Assembly: GCF_023805295.1 (NCBI RefSeq)
Contig: NZ_JAMSHT010000001.1
Location: forward strand, 2,119,001-2,183,000
DNA length: 64,000 nucleotides
From: Sphingomicrobium sediminis
GTDB lineage: Bacteria > Pseudomonadota > Alphaproteobacteria > Sphingomonadales > Sphingomonadaceae
Reading direction: 5' to 3'
The notes beneath the pieces were generated by a model. It made no database searches, was not told the origin of the DNA, and worked only from the letters and a program-made list of their open reading frames with translations. The translations under genes were made by a program, and so were the position numbers. Below, in pieces: positions 18,945-27,037 of this stretch (positions are counted from its first letter, which is position 1; every line of letters begins with the position of its first letter).

Positions 18945-20047
18945 TGGCTGAGAATATCTCCGACATCCACGAGTTCGACATGATGCATCGTGTCGAGATA
19001 ATAGTCGTAATAGGCCTTGTGGCTCGCGCCAACGATATTCAGCGTCTTTTGCGACCGGTTGAGCGAGGCTGCGGCGACGATGTTGGCGACCATGCGCATG
19101 TTCCGGACCTGCCACCAATTGGCATAGTCCTGTCCGATGCCGCGCTCGTCGGTGTCGGCGAGCCCCTTGGCGAAATCGCCCTCGATGGTGAGGCGCTGCG
19201 CTTCGGGATCGTTCATGGCGATGAGGAAAGCCGTGAGGTCGCGATCCTGCTGCACTTTGGCCATTAGCCCCGCGTACATCTCGCGTCCCTCGGTCGATCC
19301 GCTCGACCAGATTTCGCGCATGCGCTCGCCGAAGCCGTCCGCATTGCGCAGGTAGAGCATGTCGGCGCTATGATCATCGACCTGCCAGACGCGCTCATGG
19401 CCGAGGCGCTGCGCCAGCGCGACGCCGATCGACACGCTTTCTTTGAGGCGGGCATCGAAGCGCTCGAGGCTGTCGATCATGCCCTGTGACACTTCCTCGC
19501 CGGCAATCCGCTCGGCGGGATCGAGATACCGCCATTGCAGCAGCGCCGAATAGATTTCCCCGGCGGCCATCAACTGCGCGACATAATTGCGCCGCGCCGC
19601 CGGGTCGTCGCCGGGACCGCCGGACAGAAAGGTCTCCATCGCCGCGATGTTCGCGTCCTCGCGCGACATGTCGCCATGGGCGGCAGCCTCCGAAATCGTC
19701 ACGCAATAGGTATCCGCCGCGCCGGCATAGAAGGTGCCGTAGCGTTCCAGTTGGTCGCAATCGGCGCCCGAAATCGCCTCGACCGTAATGGTGTCGGGAC
19801 CCCAGGCCTCGAGACGATCGAGGACCGGCGCCAGCGCCATGTCGAGCTCTTCGCGGTTCACGAATTCGCGCCAGCCGCTGAAATGGGCGCTGCCGAGATT
19901 GAGCATCTGGGTTGGCTCGATCGCCAGCGCATCGTCATGGACGCTGATGTCATAGGGCGTCGCCTCGTTCATGTCGGCCTCCTGCGCCGTCGCTGGCGTG
20001 GCGCTCAAGGCGATGGCGGCGAGCGCTGCGGCAATGGTCGATTTCAT
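18941..20047 (-). CDS. Exported DUF5694-like protein
   Basis: ATG 20047 is supported by GGGGAG upstream and by a signal peptide beginning there (MKSTIAAALAAIALSATPAT, then AQE), giving 368 residues. The mature protein opens with MLNLGSAHFSG and contains the motif NIVGASHKAYYDYYLDT near the C-terminus. Together these recall DUF5694/TraB-like proteins, which share a G-x-x-H motif near each end. That fold relates to erythromycin-esterase/TIKI-type hydrolases, so a periplasmic hydrolase is possible, but no activity is known. It is the first gene of a coupled pair with the lipoprotein downstream. It is divergent from the PfkB kinase. Confidence 0.72.
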   Translation of the reverse strand: MKSTIAAALAAIALSATPATAQEADMNEATPYDISVHDDALAIEPTQMLNLGSAHFSGWREFVNREELDMALAPVLDRLEAWGPDTITVEAISGADCDQLERYGTFYAGAADTYCVTISEAAAHGDMSREDANIAAMETFLSGGPGDDPAARRNYVAQLMAAGEIYSALLQWRYLDPAERIAGEEVSQGMIDSLERFDARLKESVSIGVALAQRLGHERVWQVDDHSADMLYLRNADGFGERMREIWSSGSTEGREMYAGLMAKVQQDRDLTAFLIAMNDPEAQRLTIEGDFAKGLADTDERGIGQDYANWWQVRNMRMVANIVAAASLNRSQKTLNIVGASHKAYYDYYLDTMHHVELVDVGDILSQ

Positions 20048-20203
20048 CTGTGAACTCCCCTCCGATTGGATCCGTATGGTGCGGACCATGACGCAACAAA
20101 GTGTATTATGCAAGCGATACAGTGGGGCCCAAAAGCTTGCCATCCATCGCGCACGCGCATAGGGGCGCGCGCACACGGTTTTTCGCCTTCAAGGACAAGA
20201 AGT

Positions 20204-21205
20204 ATGACCAGTCCCCGTTTGGACGTCCTCGCCATCGGCAATGCCATCGTAGATGTGATCGCCGATGCGACCGACGAATTTCTCGAGGAACAGGATCTCG
20301 ACAAGGGCTCGATGCGGCTCATCGACGAGGCCGAGGCCGAGCGCCTCTACGGCCTGATGGGGCCGGGCAAGGAAGTGTCGGGCGGTTCGGCCGGCAATAC
20401 CGCCGCAGGCCTCGCAGCGCTCGATGTGAAGACCGGCTTTATCGGCCAAGTTGCCGATGACCAGCTGGGCAAGATCTACAAGCATGACATCGAAGCAGCC
20501 GGCGTCGAATTCGTCGTCGCGCCGTCACCCAATGTGGGCGTTGCCACCGCGCGCTGCCTGATCCTCGTCACGCCCGATGCGCAGCGCACCATGAACACCT
20601 TTCTGGGCGCGGCACAGAAGCTGCCGCCGCAGGCGATCGACGAGGCGGTCATCGCCGATGCCGGCATCCTCTATCTCGAAGGCTATTTGTGGGACCCGCC
20701 GGGCGCCATCGAAGCGATGAGCAAGGCGATCGACTTTGCCCGCAATGCCGGCCGCAAGGTTGCCTTCACTCTGTCCGACACGTTCTGCGTCGATCGCCAT
20801 CGCGACGATTTCAAGGCGCTGATCGACGACGGGCGGATCGATATCCTTTTCGCCAATGAAGAAGAGATCAAGGCGCTCGCTGGGGACAGCGATTTCGACG
20901 ATGCCGTCGACAATGTAGCGCCCAAGGTGCCGCTGTTGGTGGTCACGCGCTCGGAAAAGGGCGCCATCGCAGTCGAGGACGGGCACCGCGCCCGCGTCGG
21001 CGCGCAGCCGATCGAGCAGCTGGTCGACACGACCGGTGCCGGCGATCTCTTCGCCGCCGGTTTCCTCGCGGGCATCGCCAAGGATCGCGATCTCGAAACC
21101 TGCCTGCGCCTCGGCGCCATCGCGGCGGCCGAAGTGATCCAGCATTATGGCGCACGCCCCGAACAGGATTTGCGCGTGCTGGCGTCCAAGGCGCTGAGCG
21201 CCTAA
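20204..21205 (+). CDS. PfkB-family kinase, probably adenosine kinase
   Basis: A 333-residue ribokinase-fold protein starting at ATG 20204, after AAGGACAAG; earlier in-frame starts add a sequence that does not look like PfkB. Substrate-side motifs are visible: AIGNAIVDV at the start and GGSAGNTAAGLA at about 60. The PfkB signature 2, DTTGAGDLFAAGFLAG, lies near 275 and contains the catalytic Asp. Alphaproteobacterial homologues of this length are generally assigned as adenosine kinase (adenosine + ATP to AMP), but sugar specificity cannot be excluded from sequence alone. A strong terminator lies 20 bp after the stop. Confidence 0.87.
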   Translation: MTSPRLDVLAIGNAIVDVIADATDEFLEEQDLDKGSMRLIDEAEAERLYGLMGPGKEVSGGSAGNTAAGLAALDVKTGFIGQVADDQLGKIYKHDIEAAGVEFVVAPSPNVGVATARCLILVTPDAQRTMNTFLGAAQKLPPQAIDEAVIADAGILYLEGYLWDPPGAIEAMSKAIDFARNAGRKVAFTLSDTFCVDRHRDDFKALIDDGRIDILFANEEEIKALAGDSDFDDAVDNVAPKVPLLVVTRSEKGAIAVEDGHRARVGAQPIEQLVDTTGAGDLFAAGFLAGIAKDRDLETCLRLGAIAAAEVIQHYGARPEQDLRVLASKALSA

Positions 21206-21225
21206 CCCGCTCTACCAAGCAAAAG

Positions 21226-21264
21226 AAAAGGGCAGCCCTGCCAAGATGCGGGGCTGCCCTTTTT
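21226..21264. terminator. Bidirectional intrinsic terminator
   Basis: The arms AAAAGGGCAGCCC and GGGCTGCCCTTTTT flank a 12-base loop, giving a GC-rich stem followed by a T run on the plus strand and, by symmetry of the A run, on the minus strand too. It lies between the convergent PfkB kinase and NSS transporter genes and can end both transcripts. It is the clearest terminator in the window. Confidence 0.92.
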
Positions 21265-21283
21265 CGTTGTTGGTCCTGAAGCC

Positions 21284-22732
21284 CTAGCCGATGAGGCCCG
21301 GGAACAGGCCGAACAGCAGGACCAGGCCGACCGCGATCGGGCACAGCCAGGCGACCAGGAAGCGCCACAGCTTGAACATGCCGTCGGACAGGCCGGTCTC
21401 GGCCTGCAGCATCTTCTGGTCGGCCTTCCAGCCGATGAAGATGGCGAGCAGCATGACGCCGAGCGGCAACATGATCTTGCCTGTGAAGCCGTCAATCGTG
21501 TCGAGGATGTCGAGCCCTTCGAAGATCGACCAGAAGCCGAGCGGGCTGACGCCCGACAGCTCGTTATAGCCGAGCAGCGAGAGGACGCCGAGCGAGCCGG
21601 CACCAAGCGCGAACATGGTGGCCGAGAAAGCGCGGCTCCACTTCATCTCGCCCTTGCCCCATGCGGTGGGGACTTCGAGCAGCGAGACCGAGCTGGTCAG
21701 CGCAGCGACGAAGATCAGGCAGAAGAAGAGGAAGCCGATGAGGGCGCCGCCCGGCATCGACTGGAAGGCGACCGGCAATGCCTGGAAGACCAAGGTCGGG
21801 CCGCCTGCGGGATCCAGGCCCGCGGCGAAGACGATCGGGAAGATCATCAGGCCGGCGATCAGCGCCACGCCGGTATCGGCAAAGGCAATGGTCAGCGAGG
21901 TGCCGCCAAGGCCGCCCTTGGACTTGATGTAGCTGCCATAGGTGATGAGGCCGGCGACACCGAGGCTCAGCGAGAAGAGCGCCTGGCCCAGCGCCGCGTT
22001 GATGACTTCAGGCGTGAGCTTGGAGAAATCGGCGGTGAAGAGAAATGCGGTGGCTTCGCTGAAATTGCCGGTGAAGGCACCATAGATGGTGATCCCGACC
22101 AGGAGCACGAAGAAGATCGGCATGAGGATCGTGGCCGCCTTCTCGATGCCCGAATGAACACCGCGGCTGACGACGAACCAGGTCACGCCCATGAAGCCGA
22201 CATGCATGGCCAGCAGGAGCTGCCAGTTGCCGAACAGGTTGCCCATGCGCGACTGGATCTCATCGACGCTCTCGCCGCCGGGGCCGCCAAATGCGCCGCC
22301 CAATGGATCGCCGCGTCCGATCGCGTTGACGAGCTCGATGGCATGGACGCCCGCATAATAGAGCACCCAGCCGGCGACGACCGAGTAGAAAGAGAGGATG
22401 AGGAAGGCCGCGACGGTCCCGACCGTGGCGGTTGCGGACCATGCGGTCGAGGCACCCGATCGGCGCGCGACTTCGCGCATCGAGCCGACCGCGTCAGTCT
22501 GGCCGATCTTGCCGGTCGTGATCTCGGCCAGCACCAGCGGCAGGCCAAGCAGGAAGACGAAAGCGATATAGACGAGAACGAACGCGCCGCCCCCGCTTTC
22601 ACCGGCGAGCGTCGGGAAACGCCAGATGTTGCCGAGACCGACGGCGGCGCCGACGGCGGCGAGGATGAAGGCGGTACGGCTGGACCAGCCTTCCTTGGCA
22701 GTCGCGCTGCCCTGTGCTGCGGATGCGACCAT
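21284..22732 (-). CDS. Sodium-dependent transporter of the NSS (SNF/SLC6) family
   Basis: The start is ATG 22732, with GGGGGAG nine bases upstream; the TTG start 18 bases earlier would consume that site. The 482-residue protein has about eleven to twelve hydrophobic segments. TM1 carries the family hallmark AVGLGNIWRFP (unwound helix, Na+ and substrate site), and FVLVYIAFVFLLGLPLVLAE follows as TM2. Bacterial members such as LeuT, TnaT and MhsT import amino acids with Na+. The substrate is not predictable here. It shares a terminator with the kinase gene and has about 225 bp of upstream sequence before the next divergent gene. Confidence 0.93.
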   Translation of the reverse strand: MVASAAQGSATAKEGWSSRTAFILAAVGAAVGLGNIWRFPTLAGESGGGAFVLVYIAFVFLLGLPLVLAEITTGKIGQTDAVGSMREVARRSGASTAWSATATVGTVAAFLILSFYSVVAGWVLYYAGVHAIELVNAIGRGDPLGGAFGGPGGESVDEIQSRMGNLFGNWQLLLAMHVGFMGVTWFVVSRGVHSGIEKAATILMPIFFVLLVGITIYGAFTGNFSEATAFLFTADFSKLTPEVINAALGQALFSLSLGVAGLITYGSYIKSKGGLGGTSLTIAFADTGVALIAGLMIFPIVFAAGLDPAGGPTLVFQALPVAFQSMPGGALIGFLFFCLIFVAALTSSVSLLEVPTAWGKGEMKWSRAFSATMFALGAGSLGVLSLLGYNELSGVSPLGFWSIFEGLDILDTIDGFTGKIMLPLGVMLLAIFIGWKADQKMLQAETGLSDGMFKLWRFLVAWLCPIAVGLVLLFGLFPGLIG

Positions 22733-22958
22733 GTTTTGAAGCTCCCCCAAGGGTATTCATGAAATTCGGTCGCCTAGCTCTAATGAGTCGACGAGGCCGC
22801 GCAAGGGGCAAAGCACAGCAATTCACCCATGTTTGCAGATGGGCAACATCGTCGATAGACATTGAAGCAATACATGGCGGCCCGATCTCGCGGGATTTCG
22901 AACCAAAGGGCGATTGGAGTTCTCAGGCTGACTGATGACAAGAGTGGGGAGGACGAAG

Positions 22959-23474
22959 ATGGGGATTCGAACGACGGTGATGCTGGCGGCAACGATCGGG
23001 GGGTTGAACCTGGCGGCGCCCCCGGCGGCAGCGCAGGATTACTGGGTCAGCGCCAAGACAGACGACACGCTGGGCATTGTCGACATTGACAGTATCGTCC
23101 GTTTGGGCGGTGATATCGTCGAAATCGAAGCCTGGTACCTCTACTCCGAGCCGCGCGGTGGCCAGTTCTACGGGGTCGGGGGAACGGTCCAGTATGACTG
23201 CGCGAACGGCAAATATCGGTTGGTCATCGCCAATGGGCGCGGTGAGGATGGCAGCCTGAACTACGGCCCCGAGGAGAGCAATTCACCCTGGAATGATCTC
23301 GCTGCAAATGCGGTCGGGGCGTCCAATTATGACCTCGCCTGCGGCAATATCAGCATTCGGAAATTCCAGGCTGAAAATGAAGACGTGCCCGACGACTTGG
23401 CCGGGCTGGTCGTGACGGTTCGCATGGCCAATTCGATCGAGACGGCCGTGGAGGGCCTCGAGATCAAGAACTGA
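22959..23474 (+). CDS. Secreted protein, surface-adhesin-E-like (paralogue 1)
   Basis: ATG 22959 is preferred: GGGGAGG lies seven bases upstream, and a signal peptide (MGIRTTVMLAATIGGLNLAA, then PPAAAQ) begins here. The 171-residue product continues DYWVSAKTDDTLGIVDIDSI, then alternating beta-strand-like segments with two Cys (YDCANG, LACGNI). The opening 'QDYW, then ...VDxxSI' is shared with the next gene at 23507, so the two are diverged duplicates. The layout recalls surface-adhesin protein E-type domains, a tentative match. It is probably periplasmic or outer surface. About 32 bp separate it from its paralogue, so they are likely cotranscribed. Confidence 0.65.
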   Translation: MGIRTTVMLAATIGGLNLAAPPAAAQDYWVSAKTDDTLGIVDIDSIVRLGGDIVEIEAWYLYSEPRGGQFYGVGGTVQYDCANGKYRLVIANGRGEDGSLNYGPEESNSPWNDLAANAVGASNYDLACGNISIRKFQAENEDVPDDLAGLVVTVRMANSIETAVEGLEIKN

Positions 23475-23506
23475 GCGCGGCGCGCTAGGTAAGTGGGAGC
23501 AAGGGC

Positions 23507-24019
23507 ATGAAACGTATCATGGGCGTGGCAATGGTGATGGCAGGCTTGATGGCGGCGGCGCCGGCCCAGGCGCAGGATTACTGGCTCAGCAATTCCAGTG
23601 ACGAAGGTGCCATCTTCGTCGACTTGGAGTCGATCAGATCGGTCGACGGGGTCATCGAGGTCCAGGTCCATGCAGTCTATCCCAGAGAAATGGCCGAAAC
23701 GGGTGTCAACGTGCATTCGGCCCTCATGGCGATCGATTGCAGCGGCGCGCGGCGGTACGCCACTAGGAATGCGCAATTGTACGATCGCAATGGCAATCCT
23801 TTGGGGCCGACCCGTTATACCGATGGCCTTCAGTGGAAGCCGGTCGTCGAAGGCAAGATGGCCGAGCCTTTGGCGCAGACCACTTGCGAGGCGGCCGCGG
23901 GACGCGCCAATCCGTATGGGCTGGAGGCGCCGGATCGGCTTACGACCCTGATCGACATTGTTGGCAGTGCGGCGGCTGGCGAGGACTTGGGCAACCTGGT
24001 GGCCGCGCTGGAGCAATAG
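23507..24019 (+). CDS. Secreted protein, surface-adhesin-E-like (paralogue 2)
   Basis: This 170-residue protein has a signal peptide (MKRIMGVAMVMAGLMAAAPA, then QAQ) and a mature start DYWLSNSSDEGAIFVDLESI that lines up with paralogue 1. Two Cys (IDCSG, TTCEAA) match the positions of the neighbour's pair, suggesting one disulfide. The C-terminal third is helical and unlike paralogue 1. It converges with the HIT gene, with stops three bases apart. Function unknown; the adhesin-E resemblance is by pattern only. Confidence 0.65.
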   Translation: MKRIMGVAMVMAGLMAAAPAQAQDYWLSNSSDEGAIFVDLESIRSVDGVIEVQVHAVYPREMAETGVNVHSALMAIDCSGARRYATRNAQLYDRNGNPLGPTRYTDGLQWKPVVEGKMAEPLAQTTCEAAAGRANPYGLEAPDRLTTLIDIVGSAAAGEDLGNLVAALEQ

Positions 24020-24022
24020 AAC

Positions 24023-24403
24023 TTAGTCCTTGGCGAGCATCGGGCCCAATGGCTCGCCGCCGAACAGGTGGACGTGCAGGTGGGGCACTTCCTGGCCCGC
24101 GCGCTTGCCGATATTGGCGAGCATCCGATAGCCCTGCTCGTGCATGCCGCGGTCGCGCGCGACCTTGCCGACCAGCTTCACGAAATCGAGGATTTCCTCG
24201 TCCGATCCCTTGGCGGTGAAATCGTCCCAGCTGACATATTTGCCCTTGGGAATGACGAGGATGTGGAGCGCCGTGAGCGGGTTGATGTCGTGGAAGGCGA
24301 AGCTGTGCTCGCTCTCGGCTTCCTTGTGACAGGGCAGGTCCCCACGCAGGATCTTGGCGAAGACATTGTCGTCGTCATAGGGCTGCGTGGCGTCGATCGG
24401 CAT
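24023..24403 (-). CDS. HIT-family nucleotide hydrolase (HINT-like)
   Basis: A 126-residue protein with the histidine triad HLHVHLFGG near residue 110-118, preceded by the conserved DINPLTALHILVIPK strand and DNVFAKILRGDLPCHK opening. HINT-branch enzymes hydrolyse purine nucleoside phosphoramidates such as AMP-lysine. All three triad His are present, so it should be active. Length is normal for the family. It is divergent from sspB, with about 68 bp between starts. Confidence 0.93.
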   Translation of the reverse strand: MPIDATQPYDDDNVFAKILRGDLPCHKEAESEHSFAFHDINPLTALHILVIPKGKYVSWDDFTAKGSDEEILDFVKLVGKVARDRGMHEQGYRMLANIGKRAGQEVPHLHVHLFGGEPLGPMLAKD

Positions 24404-24471
24404 GGCTCGGTCTTTCTCAATCTTGCGCGAGGCCTTGACCCATGCCCGCGCGGCGTTCAGGTGGCAAGACC

Positions 24472-24948
24472 ATGAGCGACGAAACGCCCGAGAGCCTGAT
24501 TCCCTACGACGAAATCGTGCAGGAAGCGCTGCGCGCCGTGGTCGGCCGGGTGCTGAGCGAAGTCGCAGCCGACGGCGCGCTGCCGGGCGGCCATCATTTC
24601 TACATCACCTTTCGCACGCGCCATCCCGACGTCGACATTCCCGATCACCTGATCGAGCGTTTCCCCGACGAAATGACGATCGTGCTCCAGCATCGTTTCT
24701 GGGACCTGACGGTCGACCAGATGGGTTTTTCGGTGGGCCTGAGCTTCGGCGGCGTGCCTTCGACGCTGCGCGTGCCGTTTGCCGCCATCACCGACTTTGT
24801 CGATCCTGCGGTCGAGTTCAGCCTGAAGTTCCAGGCCAATGACGAGCATGAGGATGACGATCCCGACGGCGGCGATGAAAAGCCGGTCGTCGAACCGGTC
24901 GAGGACGGCTCCAACGTCGTCGCGGTGGACTTCACCAAGAAGAAATAG
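24472..24948 (+). CDS. sspB: SspB-family ClpXP adaptor
   Basis: The 158-residue product starts at MSDETPESLIPYDEIVQEAL. It has the SspB substrate-binding fold region GGHHFYITFRTRHPDVDIP through FWDLTVDQMGFSVGLSFGGV, and then LRVPFAAITDFVDPAVEFSL. SspB delivers ssrA-tagged and other substrates to the ClpXP protease. The C-terminus is acidic and ends VVAVDFTKKK, the place where SspB proteins carry the short ClpX-binding tail. The alphaproteobacterial form is typically this length. It is followed four bases later by a small membrane protein gene on the same strand. Confidence 0.88.
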   Translation: MSDETPESLIPYDEIVQEALRAVVGRVLSEVAADGALPGGHHFYITFRTRHPDVDIPDHLIERFPDEMTIVLQHRFWDLTVDQMGFSVGLSFGGVPSTLRVPFAAITDFVDPAVEFSLKFQANDEHEDDDPDGGDEKPVVEPVEDGSNVVAVDFTKKK

Positions 24949-24952
24949 GCCG

Positions 24953-25279
24953 ATGCAAATCGCGCTCGCGATCATCGTGGCCTTGCTCGCACCCCCGCTC
25001 ATCGCGCTCCGATGGGATGGCCACAAGCTTGCGCGCCTGCGTGAGCGGGCAAAAGCGACCGGGTTGGATGCCGAGCCTGCTTCGACTGCGGCCTACCTGA
25101 TGCGCGGGCTGCCGGCTTTTGCGCTGGCATCGATTGGCATCTGCGCGGCGGTCCTGGTCGAGCAGATGTTCGACGTCGAACGCTTGATCGGCATTGCGGT
25201 GTTCGGGCCGTTCGCCGTGGCTGCCATCCTGCTGCAGCACCGCGTCGTGCGCGGCATCGAGCGCGACCTGTTCGGCTGA
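24953..25279 (+). CDS. Small membrane protein, unknown function
   Basis: The ATG at 24953 gives 108 residues; the frame upstream is sspB read out of frame. Three hydrophobic segments (about 2-18, 45-65 and 75-93) flank a basic cytosolic loop (HKLARLRERAKATG). It begins four bases after the sspB stop and is probably cotranscribed with it. I recognise no family. It converges with the LysR gene, 13 bp apart. Confidence 0.6.
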   Translation: MQIALAIIVALLAPPLIALRWDGHKLARLRERAKATGLDAEPASTAAYLMRGLPAFALASIGICAAVLVEQMFDVERLIGIAVFGPFAVAAILLQHRVVRGIERDLFG

Positions 25280-25292
25280 CGCCCCCCGCGCC

Positions 25293-26183
25293 TCAGTTCA
25301 TCGCGAGCAGGTTGGTGGCGATCCAGTCATAGACGGTGCGGACGCGGCGGCTGGTGAGCAATTCGCGGTGCGAGACCAGCCAGAGTTCGAACGGAAATGC
25401 GCGCGACCCCGCAAATGCTTTCGAGATGCCCGGCTCGCGCGCGGCGATGCGGTCGGCCATGATGCCGACACCCGCGCCGGTGCGCACCAGCTCCCACATT
25501 ACGGCATGATCGGACACGGTGATGCCGAACTGATCTTCGCTGACCTCGACGTTCAAGGATCGGAGTGCCTCCAGATAAGCCGGTATGTCGGCAAATCCGA
25601 TCATCTCGACCTCGTGCAGCCGGTCGCGAGTGATGCGGCCGCCGAAGCGCTGAAGATAATCGTCGCTGGCATAGAGGCTGGCGGTTTCCTCGCTGACGCG
25701 CTTGGCGATGAGGGCGGGGTCCGCAGGGCGAGCCGAACGTACCGCAATATCGGCCTCGCGTCGGCGCAGGTCGCTATTCTCGTTGGTCACGATGAGCTCG
25801 AGCCGGATGCCGGGCAGTTCCTGCCGCATGCGCGTGAGGAGGGGAGGCAGCCAGAATGAGCCGGCAACCTCGGTCACGCTGAGGCGCACGTCGCCTTCGA
25901 TCGCTTCGGCGCGGCCGGTGGCGACGCGGTTGAGGTCGGATGCCGCCTCGGCCATTGCGCGGACATAGGTGAGCAGTTCCTCGCCCGTCGGAGTGAGAAT
26001 GAGCCCGCGTCCGGCGCGTTCGAACAGGACAGCGCCAAGCTCGTCTTCGAGCGCGCGCACCTGCCGGCCAAGCGTAGGCTGGGTGAGGCCGAGCGCGCGC
26101 GCGGCTGCGGACAGCGAGCCATGTTCGGCGGTCGCCATGAAGGCCTTTGCGTGGTTCCAGTCGAAATGATCGCGCCAACTCAT
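25293..26183 (-). CDS. LysR-family transcriptional regulator
   Basis: From ATG 26183 the protein has 296 residues. An N-terminal winged helix (about 8-66; WNHAKAFMATAEHGSLSAAA then LGLTQPTLGRQVRALEDEL) is followed by the LysR substrate-binding domain (about 90-290), the standard length. The binding domain contains NENSDLRRREADIAVRS and a C-terminal YDWIATN helix. It is divergent from a methyltransferase gene 91 bp away and probably controls it and itself. An ATG four codons upstream (26195) is equally possible; neither has a clear ribosome-binding site. Confidence 0.93.
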   Translation of the reverse strand: MSWRDHFDWNHAKAFMATAEHGSLSAAARALGLTQPTLGRQVRALEDELGAVLFERAGRGLILTPTGEELLTYVRAMAEAASDLNRVATGRAEAIEGDVRLSVTEVAGSFWLPPLLTRMRQELPGIRLELIVTNENSDLRRREADIAVRSARPADPALIAKRVSEETASLYASDDYLQRFGGRITRDRLHEVEMIGFADIPAYLEALRSLNVEVSEDQFGITVSDHAVMWELVRTGAGVGIMADRIAAREPGISKAFAGSRAFPFELWLVSHRELLTSRRVRTVYDWIATNLLAMN

Positions 26184-26216
26184 GCATAAATGCATAATGG
26201 ACAGGCAAATTCTGTC
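26182..26216. promoter_or_regulatory. Candidate LysR operator/promoter region
   Basis: Two symmetric elements lie between the divergent LysR and methyltransferase genes. One is a pair of ATGCAT hexamers separated by AA (26182-26195), overlapping the LysR start codon region. The other is GACAG-N7-CTGTC (26200-26216). LysR proteins bind interrupted dyads next to their own gene, so the second element is the better operator candidate. No experiment or comparative evidence is available here. Confidence 0.4.
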
Positions 26217-26274
26217 AATTCATGCGTGAGCTAATAGCCGCTATGTCGTCTTCAGCACATAAGGAATGACTGAC

Positions 26275-26934
26275 ATGACGGAATTGACCATGACCAATAC
26301 GAGCCGCTTCTGGGACCGCATCGCGCCCAGCTATGCCGCCAAGCCAGTGCCAGATGAGGCCATCTACGCCCGCAAGCTGGCCGTAACGCGAAGCTTCATG
26401 CACCCGGAGATGCGCGTTCTCGAAGTGGGATGTGGGACCGGCAGCACGGCGCTCAACCACGCCTCGCATGCACGTGACATCATCGCCACCGACATCTCGC
26501 CGGGCATGATCGACATCGCCAAGGCCAAGGCGGGCCAGGCGGGCGTCACCAATGTGGATTTTCGCGTCGCTGCGCTTGATGAAATGAACCCTGCCGAGGC
26601 CCGCTTCGACATGGTCCAAGCCCACAGCATCCTGCACCTGGTGCCCGACTGGATCAGCGCCATCGCGCAGCTCCGGCGGTTGCTCAAGCCGGGCGGGACA
26701 TTGGTGCTGTCGGTGCCGTGCCTTGGCGATCTCAACCCGGTCGTGCGCGGCCTGTTGAAGCTTGCCTCGGCGACGCTGGGGCGTTTGGGTCGGTTCCCGA
26801 CATTCGGATGGTTTACCGCGCAGCAGCTGGAGTTTGCGCTGGTCGAAGCGGGTTTCTCGTTCGACTATCATTGGGAACCCAATCCGGGCCGCGACCTGTT
26901 CCTTATCGCCCGGCGCGAGCAGCTGCCGCGCTAG
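26275..26934 (+). CDS. Class I SAM-dependent methyltransferase
   Basis: The start at ATG 26275 leaves AGGA nine bases upstream; ATG 26266 would sit directly on that site. The 219-residue protein has SAM-binding motif I VLEVGCGTGST (about 44-54) and the acidic motif II IATDISPGMIDIA. These are followed by FRVAALDEMNP and a motif IV-like DMVQAHSILHLV, then a post-core LKPGGTLVLSVPCL. This is a UbiE/Methyltransf_25-type fold. The substrate is unknown; small-molecule or lipid targets are usual. It is divergent from a LysR gene that may control it. Confidence 0.9.
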   Translation: MTELTMTNTSRFWDRIAPSYAAKPVPDEAIYARKLAVTRSFMHPEMRVLEVGCGTGSTALNHASHARDIIATDISPGMIDIAKAKAGQAGVTNVDFRVAALDEMNPAEARFDMVQAHSILHLVPDWISAIAQLRRLLKPGGTLVLSVPCLGDLNPVVRGLLKLASATLGRLGRFPTFGWFTAQQLEFALVEAGFSFDYHWEPNPGRDLFLIARREQLPR

Positions 26935-26996
26935 GCCCGCACCGCACATCCAAACGTACCCGTTGTCTCGCTCCCCCTGAAGGGCGGGTACGGGGC

Positions 26997-27037
26997 GGGG
27001 CTGGCGCCAACCCTCGAACCCCCGAGGCGTCAGCCCC
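26997..27037. terminator. Hairpin between methyltransferase and rimK ends
   Basis: The arms GGGGCTGGCGCC and GGCGTCAGCCCC pair over 12 bases with a single G-T position, around a 17-base loop. The second arm overlaps the last codons and stop of rimK. It lies between two convergent genes and could end both transcripts. There is no T run, so it may be Rho-assisted or simply a structural element. Confidence 0.5.
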
